64,000 bases of DNA from Shimia thalassica (GTDB lineage Bacteria; Pseudomonadota; Alphaproteobacteria; Rhodobacterales; Rhodobacteraceae). Made by a program: the position numbers and the translations under genes. Position 1 is the stretch's first letter, and the number at the start of each line of letters is the position of its first letter. Of this stretch, positions 36,758 to 45,023 are shown piece after piece. The stretch lies in the NCBI RefSeq assembly GCF_001458215.1, contig NZ_CYTW01000004.1, forward strand, positions 186,001-250,000, given 5' to 3'. Below the pieces are notes generated by a model, which made no database searches, was not told the origin of the DNA, and was given only the letters and a program-made list of their open reading frames with translations.

Positions 36758-38011
36758 ATGCCAGATACGTCGCCACGTCTACAGCTTCCTTTATTGCTGC
36801 CATCGCAAGCACAAAAGCACGTCACGCATAATGAGGCCCTGCTGCATCTCGATGCCTTGACTCAGGCAAGCGTCATTCGGTTTTCGGAAAATGCACCTCC
36901 GCCCTTGCCAGAGGTGGGTGATTCCTATGCTTTGGGCCTTGATCCAGAAGGCGTTTGGGCAGGGCATGCCCTGGAAATTGCGGTGTGGAGCGGCACCAAC
37001 TGGAGATTCCAGCCGCCTCAAAGCGGCTGGCGGACCTGGGGACAAGAAGAACAGGAGTTGCGTGTCTGGTCGAACGATTCCTGGGTAAGCATCGGCCCCT
37101 TGCCAGACAGTGTTGAATCGATAGAAATCGGTCAGCTCGGCGTGGGCACACCGGTTGACCCCACAAATCCTCTTTCGGTTCAGGGCGACAGCACCTTATT
37201 CACGAACGACGGAGCGGGGCATCAGGTCAAAATCAACAAGGCCCAACAATCCGACACAGCGGCACTTCTGTTCCAATCGAACTGGGTTGGCCATGCGGAA
37301 ATGGGCCTAAGTGGCAGTCACAACTTCTCAATCAAGGTCAGTCCCGACGGTACTAGTTGGCGACAGTCCATGGAGATTGATGCCACGCAAGACCATATCT
37401 CGTGGACGCCAGCAACAGACATCACGATGCGATTGAGCGCAACGGAACTGACTGTCGATGTACCCATCGAGGGCAATTCGGTTCAGGCAGACAGTCTAGA
37501 TGCAGATCCTCTAAAACTGCTAAAACCGGGTGCATTTGGGTTGGGGCGACGGCCGATACTCGTGTCCTCATCGGATGATCTCGACACGACCGAAAACGTT
37601 GTCCACTTCTTTGGAAATGCATCAGTAGGCGACGTTCCGACCAACTCTCCATCGACGGGTGCCGCGTTTGTAGGTCTTAACCTTCCCGTCACAACCAATC
37701 GAACAATTCAATTGCTCGGCTCATGCAGCGCTGACAGGCTCTATTTTCGGCGAAAAAACCTTGATTGGTTTGATTGGGTCGAAGTTTGTCATTCGGGCAA
37801 TATTGTCGGTGTCACATCCGAAAATGCTGGCCTGCCAACCGGTGCCGTCATCGAGAATGGCAGCAACACAAATGGCACATACACTCGCTGGGCGGATGGC
37901 ACCCAGATTTGCACAAACGACAATGCCGCAATCGCAATTCCCGCAGCGGCTTTCGTTGGAACGATCACCAAAATTGACAACGACAAGCTTTGGATTGGGC
38001 GTTGGTTTTAA
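36758..38011 (+). CDS. DUF2793 protein, phage/gene-transfer-agent spike or tail-fibre like
   Basis: A 417-residue protein. The ATG at 36758 follows a near-perfect AGGAGG; an earlier in-frame ATG at 36722 does not. The N-terminus (SPRLQLPLLLPSQAQKHVTHNEALLHLDALTQ ... W...GTNWRF...GWR) is the DUF2793 pattern seen in tail-fibre or spike proteins of Rhodobacteraceae prophages and GTAs. The middle (about 120-240) repeats short Gly/Asp/Ser strands, as in fibre shafts. The C-terminus (TNRTIQLLGSCSADRLYFRRKNLDWFDWVEVCHSGN ... NGSNTNGTYTRWADGTQIC) is typical of receptor-binding fibre tips. It forms a cassette with the two small genes downstream. No capsid, terminase or tail genes are nearby. Confidence 0.8.
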   Translation: MPDTSPRLQLPLLLPSQAQKHVTHNEALLHLDALTQASVIRFSENAPPPLPEVGDSYALGLDPEGVWAGHALEIAVWSGTNWRFQPPQSGWRTWGQEEQELRVWSNDSWVSIGPLPDSVESIEIGQLGVGTPVDPTNPLSVQGDSTLFTNDGAGHQVKINKAQQSDTAALLFQSNWVGHAEMGLSGSHNFSIKVSPDGTSWRQSMEIDATQDHISWTPATDITMRLSATELTVDVPIEGNSVQADSLDADPLKLLKPGAFGLGRRPILVSSSDDLDTTENVVHFFGNASVGDVPTNSPSTGAAFVGLNLPVTTNRTIQLLGSCSADRLYFRRKNLDWFDWVEVCHSGNIVGVTSENAGLPTGAVIENGSNTNGTYTRWADGTQICTNDNAAIAIPAAAFVGTITKIDNDKLWIGRWF

Positions 38012-38023
38012 GAGAGGTACCTC

Positions 38024-38347
38024 ATGAAAATTCGACTTTCCCCACAACGGTGTGACGCGCAACTCCACTTGGCACAAGAAGGTGATACGCTGTTCATTAA
38101 CGAAGAACCTTTCGATTTTTCACAAATCCCGGAAGGCGCAACACTTCCCTGTCACGCTATTCAAACTGAGTGGATTGTGTCGGATGTTCTGCGCCAAAAC
38201 GGAGAGCTTTGTCTGACGCTGCTTTTGCCGCACGGCGCTTCTGCGCCGGCTGAAACACTTTCACCAGCAACAATTATCACCCAGGACGGCGAAGTTCCTT
38301 TGCCCCCTTATGACGCGATTGAGGAGACTCCGAATGTCGAACATTGA
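38024..38347 (+). CDS. Small protein of a phage-tail/spike cassette
   Basis: A 107-residue protein preceded by AGAGAGG. The N-terminal pattern (MKIRLSPQRCDAQL ... GDTLFINEEPFDFSQIPEGATLP) is one I associate with small proteins encoded just after tail-fibre genes in roseobacter prophages. The rest is acidic with no membrane or signal segment. It starts 12 bases after the DUF2793 gene and overlaps the next gene, so the three are one unit. The exact role (chaperone, fibre attachment or adaptor) is unknown. Confidence 0.7.
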   Translation: MKIRLSPQRCDAQLHLAQEGDTLFINEEPFDFSQIPEGATLPCHAIQTEWIVSDVLRQNGELCLTLLLPHGASAPAETLSPATIITQDGEVPLPPYDAIEETPNVEH

Positions 38348-38543
38348 TATGAGCTTGTTGATTTCCGAGGAAGAAACCCAATCCTTGGCCAGTCAACAAA
38401 AGCAAATGCAAACCAACGCAGAAGCGCGCGCTTATTTGGAGAGCACCGATTGGTATGTACTTCGAGAGGCTGAAACAGGAGTTTCAGTGCCCATTGATAT
38501 TCGAGCTAAGCGCGCATCGTGCCGCGATACAATCGTAAGCTAG
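38334..38543 (+). CDS. Small phage tail-assembly-like protein
   Basis: A 69-residue protein. The ATG at 38334 follows GAGGAG; the frame opens earlier at 38310 without a site. The C-terminus has the familiar phage pattern ARAYLESTDWYVLREAETG ... VPIDIRAKRASCR, which ends many tail-fibre assembly or host-specificity accessory proteins. It overlaps the end of the preceding small gene by 14 bases. Together with 36758-38347 it completes a three-gene spike cassette inserted between capsule genes. Confidence 0.72.
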   Translation: MSNIDMSLLISEEETQSLASQQKQMQTNAEARAYLESTDWYVLREAETGVSVPIDIRAKRASCRDTIVS

Positions 38544-38597
38544 GTCCACACAACGCGAGACCGCCAAGGCCTTCAATCGACACCTTCGAAATCGCGC

Positions 38598-39596
38598 TTA
38601 CTTTAGTTGAACCAGCTCCGCTGTAAGGCGTCGGCCGGCGCGCAACCAGAAATCCCAATTCAGGTGGTTTCGGAACACATCAGGTCTGCTTTCTGCTGAT
38701 GCTGTCAGAGAGAAACTGGCCTGATGTCCATTTCGCCTTTGGCTCAAAGACTCGTTCAATGTTTCAAAATGCGTTTCCAGGCGCTTGTATTCTTCGCTGC
38801 TGAAAACACATGGCTTGATTTCTTGGCCATAATGATTGCGGATGGCATCTCCGGTCAAAGTGACAAGCCACCCCGGCGCAACATGCGGTTCCGAAAGGAC
38901 ATTTGCGGCAAAACTTGCCAGCGACAAAGGCGAGACATTCGATGCCCCCCCATTGACCGGCGCCAGATCCTCAACCTCGATTGGCACGTTCAAATGCGCC
39001 AGAAAGGCCCCGATAATGCCCCCTTTGGCGCTGCGGCACGTTTCATAGTCCAGAAATGTGATCTCATCCGGTGAAAACGATTGTTCCAGATGGTCCAGAA
39101 GCCGTGTGTAGTCCACCCACAGCCCATCGCAGATACCGGATTTCATGGCCTGCCGCGCAAATTCAGAGGGGCGCGGGGGGTTCTTGATCTTCGATGTTTC
39201 GAGATACACCGATTGCAAAAACTGCCATTGAATACGCAGTGTACAGAGCACCTCGATCTCATCAAAACCAGACAGGGCCTCACGAACGGCCTGAAAATCC
39301 ACAAGTGCAGCGGGATCACCTCTGGAGAATTCTTCACTGCTCAAAAACAGCGTGACATCTTGGTCTGAATACATGTCATTGAGTTGCTGCAACGACCCTA
39401 AACTTCCACTTGGAAGACGATAAACTTCCGGCAGCCAACCCCAATCCATCACAAGACCATGATGCCCGGTCACATTCCCCAACCGCGGGTAAACCAAACC
39501 ATGCTCAGCCAACAAGCCCGCGTTCTGGTGAAACGTGTCCTGAATTGTTGTGGTCGCTGTTTTGTGGGTGCCGATATGCAATACAACTTTGGACAT
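38598..39596 (-). CDS. Sulfotransferase-like protein (HIGTHKTATT subgroup)
   Basis: A 332-residue protein; the ATG at 39596 is chosen because residues from there (MSKVVLHIGTHKTATTTIQDTF) match the start of its paralogue encoded at 50390-51415. THKTATT is the 5'-phosphosulfate loop, and EIEVLCTLRIQWQFLQSVYLE replaces the classical 3'-phosphate Arg-Ser segment. GHHGLVMDWGWLPEVYRL, LFLSSEEFSRG, FLDYETCR and NGGASNVSP are also shared with the paralogue. Likely PAPS-dependent transfer to the exported polysaccharide. It converges on the spike cassette. The gene is flanked upstream by a long AT-rich gap. Confidence 0.8.
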   Translation of the reverse strand: MSKVVLHIGTHKTATTTIQDTFHQNAGLLAEHGLVYPRLGNVTGHHGLVMDWGWLPEVYRLPSGSLGSLQQLNDMYSDQDVTLFLSSEEFSRGDPAALVDFQAVREALSGFDEIEVLCTLRIQWQFLQSVYLETSKIKNPPRPSEFARQAMKSGICDGLWVDYTRLLDHLEQSFSPDEITFLDYETCRSAKGGIIGAFLAHLNVPIEVEDLAPVNGGASNVSPLSLASFAANVLSEPHVAPGWLVTLTGDAIRNHYGQEIKPCVFSSEEYKRLETHFETLNESLSQRRNGHQASFSLTASAESRPDVFRNHLNWDFWLRAGRRLTAELVQLK

Positions 39597-40325
39597 TGTT
39601 CTCTTTTGCTTCCTGATATGGGTCAGTTTCACTCAATAAGAGGCGCTCTTTGGTGCATGAGTCGTCTAATTTCACAATTTTGACAAGCGTGCACTTTGCT
39701 TTGAAAAACAGACTTCCAATCGTGGAATAATTTTCCCTGTAAGAAATTTCACCTGTCGGTACCTACGGAGAAGTAGCCGCAGCACAATGGGCACTTGGTA
39801 AATAGATCCGAACTTTGAGCACTTAGAACAAACTCACCTCCGAAGGTCAAAGTTGGTTCCCAAAAAATAGTGTGGCTTAAGCGAAGAATTTCTTATTGAT
39901 GGCCTGGGCGGATTTAGTGAAAAGGTCGAACTACTGCAGTGTTCAATTTTTGAGCAGACCGGCTAAGCAACGAAAGGTGTGTCCGCAACCTATCTTGTGC
40001 GCGAACCAGAAACGAACTCGACAAGTTTTGTTCAAATGGTGCGCAAAGTGCGGAGGCTGACATCTCGGATGAATCAGTTGAAAGAACACCCTTATTCAGA
40101 AACTGAAAACTGCGGATTCAATCCATGGATGCTCCTCAATGAGTATGAATAACGACCTGTTCACTGCCTATAATTTGATAGCTTTCTAGGATTTCGTGAA
40201 CCTCTAGCCGAAATTTTTAGTCCTCTCGGATGTCTTATTCTGAACCTCTATTGAATTTTTCTGTTGTCGCGTACTAGAATTTGTTCAAATGTGTAGAAAA
40301 TTAACCTCACCAACGGAGAAGAAGT
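39597..40325. other. Long AT-rich intergenic region without a recognised gene
   Basis: About 730 bases with many stops in all frames. The only coding-like stretch I found is a 57-codon frame at 39979-40152 on the plus strand (GTG start, product beginning VSATYLVREPETN, ending NPWMLLNEYE). It has no well-placed ribosome-binding site and I do not recognise it. No terminal repeats or transposase pieces were seen. The base composition differs from the GC-richer genes on both sides, which fits an insertion point or decayed DNA. Confidence 0.4.
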
Positions 40326-40493
40326 TTGACCATTTCAGAATATAAGATTGTAAGAACCGGTAAATCTGAAGAGTTTGTTGACCTGATCAATGAAGCGATA
40401 CTCGAAGGCTGGCAGCCGCACGGCTCAATGTCGATCGGACCACGTCCAGATGGATTTCTCTTTATCCAACCTATGGTTAAGATAGAAGACTAA
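40326..40493 (+). CDS. DUF1737-type small protein
   Basis: A 55-residue protein on a TTG start behind GGAG (AACGGAGAAGAAGT). The sequence runs ISEYKIVRTGKSEEFVDLIN, then EAILEGWQPHGSMSI, then DGFLFIQPMVK. That is the pattern of the DUF1737 family: a short strand, a helix, the GWQPxG turn and a FxQxMVK strand. Function unknown. It is isolated and has its own terminator directly downstream, so it is a monocistronic small gene inside the AT-rich island. Confidence 0.75.
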   Translation: MTISEYKIVRTGKSEEFVDLINEAILEGWQPHGSMSIGPRPDGFLFIQPMVKIED

Positions 40494-40506
40494 CAATATC
40501 TTTCTG

Positions 40507-40540
40507 CTTTTGGCCGCCTTTGTTGGGCGGTCAAAAGTTT
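40507..40540 (+). terminator. Intrinsic terminator of the small DUF1737 gene
   Basis: A 12-bp stem, CTTTTGGCCGCC / GGCGGTCAAAAG with one G-T pair, encloses a 7-base loop and is followed by TTT. It begins 13 bases after the stop at 40493. Confidence 0.8.
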
Positions 40541-40792
40541 GCAGTATGTGGTTTCAGTTTGCCGTAGTACTGTTGATTTATCACCTGTATTCCGCTGGCC
40601 CTTTATTTTGGCCCAGTCATAGTTTCTGATCGGAATATTGACCCCAAATTTCCTCAAGCGTTGCACAAGTTAATTGAGATTACACTTTGAGAATTAGGCT
40701 ATTCGATAATTCTTAACTTTTCTGCGAACCCTAGCAATATCTGATTGTCCAACTTTGGGAACAGTGTTTACACACGAAACTGGGACAACTTT

Positions 40793-40909
40793 ATGTCGGC
40801 AGGAAGAGATTCCACCGATCAATTCAAGAAACAATCAGACAAAAACCCGCATGCGGAAAGATTTAGACTGAGAGCCAACCGTATCAAATTTTTGTTGGCG
40901 CCGCTTTAG
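40793..40909 (+). CDS. Possible very small basic protein
   Basis: A 38-codon ATG frame rich in charged residues (SAGRDSTDQFKKQSDKNPH, then AERFRLRANRIKFLLAPL), convergent with the sulfotransferase gene, whose stop it overlaps. No clear ribosome-binding site is present and I do not recognise the product. The regular basic-amphipathic end is the only reason to list it. The rest of 40541-40792 shows nothing. Confidence 0.25.
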   Translation: MSAGRDSTDQFKKQSDKNPHAERFRLRANRIKFLLAPL

Positions 40910-41958
40910 CTAAGTGTGGGGAAATCGTCGAACGGAGCAATGTTGTTTAGCTCTCTTGCTTCAATCCACCCCAAGTTGTCATTCACCCAGCCTTTGTACG
41001 CTGCTTCGGCCTTCGCATGTAACTCATCATTCCAAAAGCAACTTTCACCGATTTCGGACGTCGGCAATTCAAAATCCAAGCTTTTCAGCGTCGAAAGACT
41101 ATTTCTCAAGAAACTATCTCGTTGTTCCGAGCTTTGCCAAAAAGAGAACTTTTTTGTACCACCAAACAAATAGGCAGACGTATCTTGCAATGCAAAAAGC
41201 CATCTTCTTTTGCGTTCAATATCTTGCATGCTTTCAGCATCCATTTTGGACCGCTGAAGCCACATAACTGCTTGCTTGTTTAGAGATGCTCTCAAGTTAC
41301 CAGAAGGCTCATCCAATGACACTGGGACTTCGAGCTGACTAAAAAAGTAAGACAGCAATCCCTCTTTGCAAGCCTGCTCGAAACTTAGTGCCGAAACAGG
41401 AAAAAAGTTTGAAAACAAATCAATCTGCAGCTGATAATTGTACATCTGCTTTTGGTTTCGAACAGTCGTATCAAACGTCTGAAACCTGACCGAATTGGCT
41501 ATCACTTCTCCATAAAGAGACTCGGCAAACAAATCTGGCCGCCTAAACAGTAAAGCGATTTCGGCGTCAAATTCGGCAAAATACTCTGCCAATCGCGCAA
41601 GGAAGAGTCTTCTTCGTTCAAGAAGAGGCAAATCTCCCGAAGCGGTTTCATCAAAATGGCGATAGATGGATTCGGCACTTATTATGACAGTATCAAAATC
41701 CCGGCCAACTTTGTTAAGATGTGTAAAAAACTTGTCGAGATTTTTCTTTTGATTGTCTTTCTGTTGAGCAATACAGCGAGCAAGTGCAAAATGAGCATTG
41801 ACGCTTTGCTCTTCCGGCCTGTTTTTGTAAAAATACTCCCAACAAACAGGGTAATATACACCTTTGGCAGCCATCATTTCCGTATTGGCCGCCATTGACC
41901 TTTGAAGAGATGTTGTCCCGGTTTTGTGTGTACCAGCGTGAATGATCAATCGTGTCAA
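40906..41958 (-). CDS. Sulfotransferase-like protein, AT-rich gene
   Basis: A 350-residue protein. The TTG at 41958 is chosen because GGAGAG lies nine bases upstream and the product then begins TRLIIHAGTHKTGTTSLQRSM, with the PAPS loop at the usual distance from the N-terminus; an ATG at 42006 would overlap the preceding gene. The 3'-phosphate region is ALLFRRPDLFAESLYGEVIA. The rest is helical and hydrophilic. It is last of three minus-strand genes (42870, 41981, 40906) that share a low GC content, unlike the flanking operons; the 60 bases at 41701-41760 contain only 20 G or C. That suggests recent transfer. Confidence 0.75.
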   Translation of the reverse strand: MTRLIIHAGTHKTGTTSLQRSMAANTEMMAAKGVYYPVCWEYFYKNRPEEQSVNAHFALARCIAQQKDNQKKNLDKFFTHLNKVGRDFDTVIISAESIYRHFDETASGDLPLLERRRLFLARLAEYFAEFDAEIALLFRRPDLFAESLYGEVIANSVRFQTFDTTVRNQKQMYNYQLQIDLFSNFFPVSALSFEQACKEGLLSYFFSQLEVPVSLDEPSGNLRASLNKQAVMWLQRSKMDAESMQDIERKRRWLFALQDTSAYLFGGTKKFSFWQSSEQRDSFLRNSLSTLKSLDFELPTSEIGESCFWNDELHAKAEAAYKGWVNDNLGWIEARELNNIAPFDDFPTLS

Positions 41959-41980
41959 AAGAAAAACTCTCCAGTTAAGG

Positions 41981-42856
41981 TCAGCGGCGTTTGGCCAGCA
42001 CCTCATTGATGGGTCGATATAGACTTAGCGCTGTTTTCGTCTGCAAATATGGAGAAATGTATGCGTTGTGGCGTGTAACAGTGTATGTTTCCGAACGTTT
42101 GATTGAAACGTTTTCACCAGTGAAGCGGTTCATCATTTTTTGGTCAAAACCAAGAGCGCCATAGCTCAGAATGGTTTGATCAAAAAACTCTGATACACGA
42201 GCGACAACGCTTTCTGAAATCATATGCGGATGAAGGCCGATCAACTCATTGTTTTGCCATTTCTCATCTACCGCCAAGTCTTTTAGCGGCGCGTTACGTC
42301 CAACATAAACCAAAATTTTTGGCACGGTGATTTGAGACGCAAGCAACTCAAATTGCTTAATGAAGGTTTCTCTAGTCTCAGCAACCAAAGCGTGGAACTC
42401 TTCACGAGGCAGCTCATTGGCCAAGTCTTTGTAAGCGGCGTGCCCAAGAATAATCTGCCCCTTTTTGGACCCCTGTAGCATCTCGACTTTTGTCAGCCCT
42501 TCCACCGTCGACATGTATGCGTTCTCAACAGATGACCGTGCAGACATAACCTGAACTACACAACAATCAGTTGAATTAACATAGTCTAAAACGGCTTGCT
42601 GCTTTGAGTAGAACCCAGGACCGGCTCCGCCACGACCGAAATTCAGTACGCGAGCAGACAACATTTCGCCCAAAAGATTGGGAAACGGGTATTTGCAAAA
42701 AGCTCCGAATGTCTGCGCCGCTCCAAGAAAACTGATACTTGGCGTAGACGCATGCAAGGGCCACTGAGGTCCACGCAAGGTAAAGTCTACACCCGGCAAA
42801 GTGTAAAGGTCATATTCAGCCACATGGCTGCTTTCCATATGGTAGTTTAAAGTCAT
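41981..42856 (-). CDS. DUF6473-like protein (possible SGNH-type fold) in the polysaccharide locus
   Basis: A 291-residue protein. The pattern ISFLGAAQTFGAFCKYPFPNLLGEML ... VLNFGRGGAGPGFYS near residues 40-85 matches what I recall of the roseobacter DUF6473 family. A late LIGLHPHMISESVVARVSEFFD segment (about 225-245) gives a histidine that could play the role of an SGNH catalytic His. If so it would be an acyl- or sulfate-esterase/transferase acting on the glycan, but the nucleophile is not clear. It lies between two sulfotransferase genes with gaps of 13 and 22 bases, so it is in the same transcript. Confidence 0.6.
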   Translation of the reverse strand: MTLNYHMESSHVAEYDLYTLPGVDFTLRGPQWPLHASTPSISFLGAAQTFGAFCKYPFPNLLGEMLSARVLNFGRGGAGPGFYSKQQAVLDYVNSTDCCVVQVMSARSSVENAYMSTVEGLTKVEMLQGSKKGQIILGHAAYKDLANELPREEFHALVAETRETFIKQFELLASQITVPKILVYVGRNAPLKDLAVDEKWQNNELIGLHPHMISESVVARVSEFFDQTILSYGALGFDQKMMNRFTGENVSIKRSETYTVTRHNAYISPYLQTKTALSLYRPINEVLAKRR

Positions 42857-42869
42857 TCAAGCGACCCCA

Positions 42870-43589
42870 TTAGAATTGATTTTTATCAAAAATGGCAACG
42901 TCATCGTAGTTGGAAACGAGATCGGCGTTGGTCTTGTCTTTTTGCTTTTTCAGCCCAATCGAGATTGCGCTTTTCGGAGCTGGCGTGTCCATGATGCTAG
43001 AAATTGCTGCTACACATTCGTCGACAGAAACTGCCAGATCTTCATAGAAAACTTCGTGATAGTCGGCATCCCCAAAACGAGCGCGCGTCGCGTCAATAAA
43101 GGCGGACTGCTTGCTGATGAACGCCTGCAATTCTTCGGCATCGATTACCAAAGGCTGGACTTCCACCGGCTCGCCTTTTGAGCCGAATTGCTGCCACTTA
43201 CCTGTTTGAGACGCAACTTTGTGAGACAGGAAAACGTCAAACGGATTACGGCGAATGAGATGGATCACTCGGTTATTGTCGTGAAAATGGCTCCAAAGGG
43301 CATTGTCGCTATCAACGTGGTAATAGAAAATCTTAGCCAAAGCGACACGTTCTTGTTCGCTACATTTTTGAGTTATCTGCTGCCAGAGGCCTAATGGGTT
43401 GGACCCAACCAGCTCTACGACCTGATCTTTATTGAGACCTAGAAGCTCTTCTAGCTGAGGGAAGCTATCGCCCGCGGGCCGAAAAATTTCTTTCACAACG
43501 AAAGCGTCTGTGAAGCACTTGGCAAATACGGAAAGAAAATAGTTTGTGCCTGAGCGGGCAGAAGAGATCAGGATATTACCCTTTTTCAT
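42870..43589 (-). CDS. Sulfotransferase (Stf0-like)
   Basis: A 239-residue protein with a canonical 5'-phosphosulfate loop near the N-terminus (LISSARSGTNYFLSVFAK), KEIFRPAGD, and a 3'-phosphate site (RVIHLIRRNPFDVFLSHKVAS, about residues 108-130, Arg and Ser present). It then has a helical acceptor-binding part and ends with NADLVSNYDDVAIF. It is the intact counterpart of the degenerate protein encoded at 19706-20470. First gene of the AT-rich minus-strand trio. PAPS would be the donor; the acceptor is presumably a sugar of the capsule or an oligosaccharide lipid. Confidence 0.82.
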   Translation of the reverse strand: MKKGNILISSARSGTNYFLSVFAKCFTDAFVVKEIFRPAGDSFPQLEELLGLNKDQVVELVGSNPLGLWQQITQKCSEQERVALAKIFYYHVDSDNALWSHFHDNNRVIHLIRRNPFDVFLSHKVASQTGKWQQFGSKGEPVEVQPLVIDAEELQAFISKQSAFIDATRARFGDADYHEVFYEDLAVSVDECVAAISSIMDTPAPKSAISIGLKKQKDKTNADLVSNYDDVAIFDKNQF

Positions 43590-44044
43590 TTTTAGTCCTT
43601 ACTCACGTTGAGAATACGGCGTTTGCCCAATGCTTTTTCCTTCGCATATTCATGCATGCAAGTGAACCTTTCTTCGCACATAAATTGTTTTGGTGTTCGA
43701 TTTCGGCACTACACCGAACAAACCCACAAAAGCGATCATATTAGAGGTCATCTTATTCGACGGTTGGGATCATTGCTATGCTACTCAATGACATAGCATT
43801 GGCACCTGTTGAATTTCGCCCATTTATTAATCACCTCATTGCCAGGCCATGTTCAGGACTGGTGGAATTCCGCCTAAGTTCGGTAAATACCACGAAGCAT
43901 TCGCGCATTATTGGCGGTTGGATTGGAAAATTCGGGAATATTAAACTCACAGCAACACATTCAGTTCTTGAGGATTATGCAGAGACAAGGGTATTGAACC
44001 AAAACCGCCTAGAGTTAAGGCGCGCAATCCATAGCGGAAATCGA
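43590..44044. other. Divergent intergenic region
   Basis: This holds the promoters for the minus-strand sulfotransferase trio and for the plus-strand glycosyltransferase operon. The plus-strand frame is open from 43778 to 44044 in phase with the glycosyltransferase, but those 89 codons show no resemblance to the family N-terminus, so I treat them as noncoding. A small palindrome GCTATG / CATAGC lies at about 43774-43797. Confidence 0.4.
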
Positions 44045-44998
44045 ATGCAAATACCCACTCCTGCTTCTTGTGGCACACCGAGAACAGCCATCTTGCTCGC
44101 GACGTACAATGGCGCGACAAATCTGCAGGAGCAACTCGACAGCATCGCCAGCCAAAGCATAAAGCCAGATCTTGTTTTGATCAGCGATGATGGCTCAAAA
44201 GATAAGACACAGGACCTTGTGAAGGCCTTTATGTCGACGCATCCGGACATGGAGATCTCCTTGCTCGAGGGGCCTTGCAAAGGGGCGGCGCGTAACTTCC
44301 TTCACTTGGTCTGCGAAGTTCCGGACTGGATAGATTTTGCCGCCTTTTCCGATCAGGATGATGTGTGGCTTGACGACAAGACCGAGCGCAGCTTGCGGGC
44401 TATTGAACGCGCTTCGGAGCCTGACACCCCTATTCTCTTTTGTGGTCGCACATGGGTTTGTGACAAAAACCTCAACGACAAGAAGCTTTCCCAATTGCGC
44501 CAAGATCCAAGCTTCAAGCACGCCTTGGTTCAAAACATCGCTGGCGGCAATACGATGACGATCAATCGCGCCGCGATTGATTTGCTACAGGTATCCTGTC
44601 GAGAAGCCCGCAAGTTGGTCATTCATGATTGGTGGGCTTATCAAATCATCACCGGCGTGGGGGGCACTGTGCTTTATGATCCCGAACCGCTGCTGTTGTA
44701 TCGTCAACACGAAGATAACGTAATCGGAGCCAACAATGGGCTCTTGGCCAGAATACGGCGCATGCGGTATATTTGGAAAGGCCGTTTCAGGTACTGGAAC
44801 ACCCTGAACATCAAAGCCCTCAATGCCTCTGCCCACAGATTAACATCCGAGAACCGCGAAATTTTGCGGATTTTCGAAGATGGCCGCAATGGCGGTCTGT
44901 TAAAGCGGATCGGCATGGTCCATCGCACAGGCATTCGCCGCCAGGGCCTCGAAGGAAAAATCGCATTGTATGTCGCCGCAATTTTGCGAAAGCTCTGA
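44045..44998 (+). CDS. Family 2 glycosyltransferase (EpsE/WcaA-like)
   Basis: A 317-residue cytoplasmic inverting transferase. The ATG at 44045 places the GT2 start (TAILLATYNGATNLQEQLDSIASQ) where family members have it; the longer frame from 43778 would add 89 unlikely residues. Motifs: VLISDDGSKDKT, FSDQDDVWLDDKTERSL (DxD region), GGNTMTINRAA, and IHDWWAYQIITGVGGTVLYDPEPLLLYRQHEDNVIGA, whose ED supplies the catalytic base. This subgroup usually makes rhamnosyl or similar transfers in O-antigen and capsule synthesis. The sugar transferase and manC genes follow in the same direction. Confidence 0.88.
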   Translation: MQIPTPASCGTPRTAILLATYNGATNLQEQLDSIASQSIKPDLVLISDDGSKDKTQDLVKAFMSTHPDMEISLLEGPCKGAARNFLHLVCEVPDWIDFAAFSDQDDVWLDDKTERSLRAIERASEPDTPILFCGRTWVCDKNLNDKKLSQLRQDPSFKHALVQNIAGGNTMTINRAAIDLLQVSCREARKLVIHDWWAYQIITGVGGTVLYDPEPLLLYRQHEDNVIGANNGLLARIRRMRYIWKGRFRYWNTLNIKALNASAHRLTSENREILRIFEDGRNGGLLKRIGMVHRTGIRRQGLEGKIALYVAAILRKL

Positions 44999-45023
44999 TT
45001 GCGAAGAAGTATGGGAACCGCAA

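Noticed and set aside
36758..38543. Complete prophage
   Set aside because: Only a spike/tail-fibre-like cassette is present; no integrase, terminase, capsid or lysis genes were found on either side.
43778..44044. N-terminal extension of the GT2 glycosyltransferase
   Set aside because: Open and in frame, but without similarity to GT2 N-termini or a convincing ribosome-binding site; the family start motif begins a few residues after the ATG at 44045.
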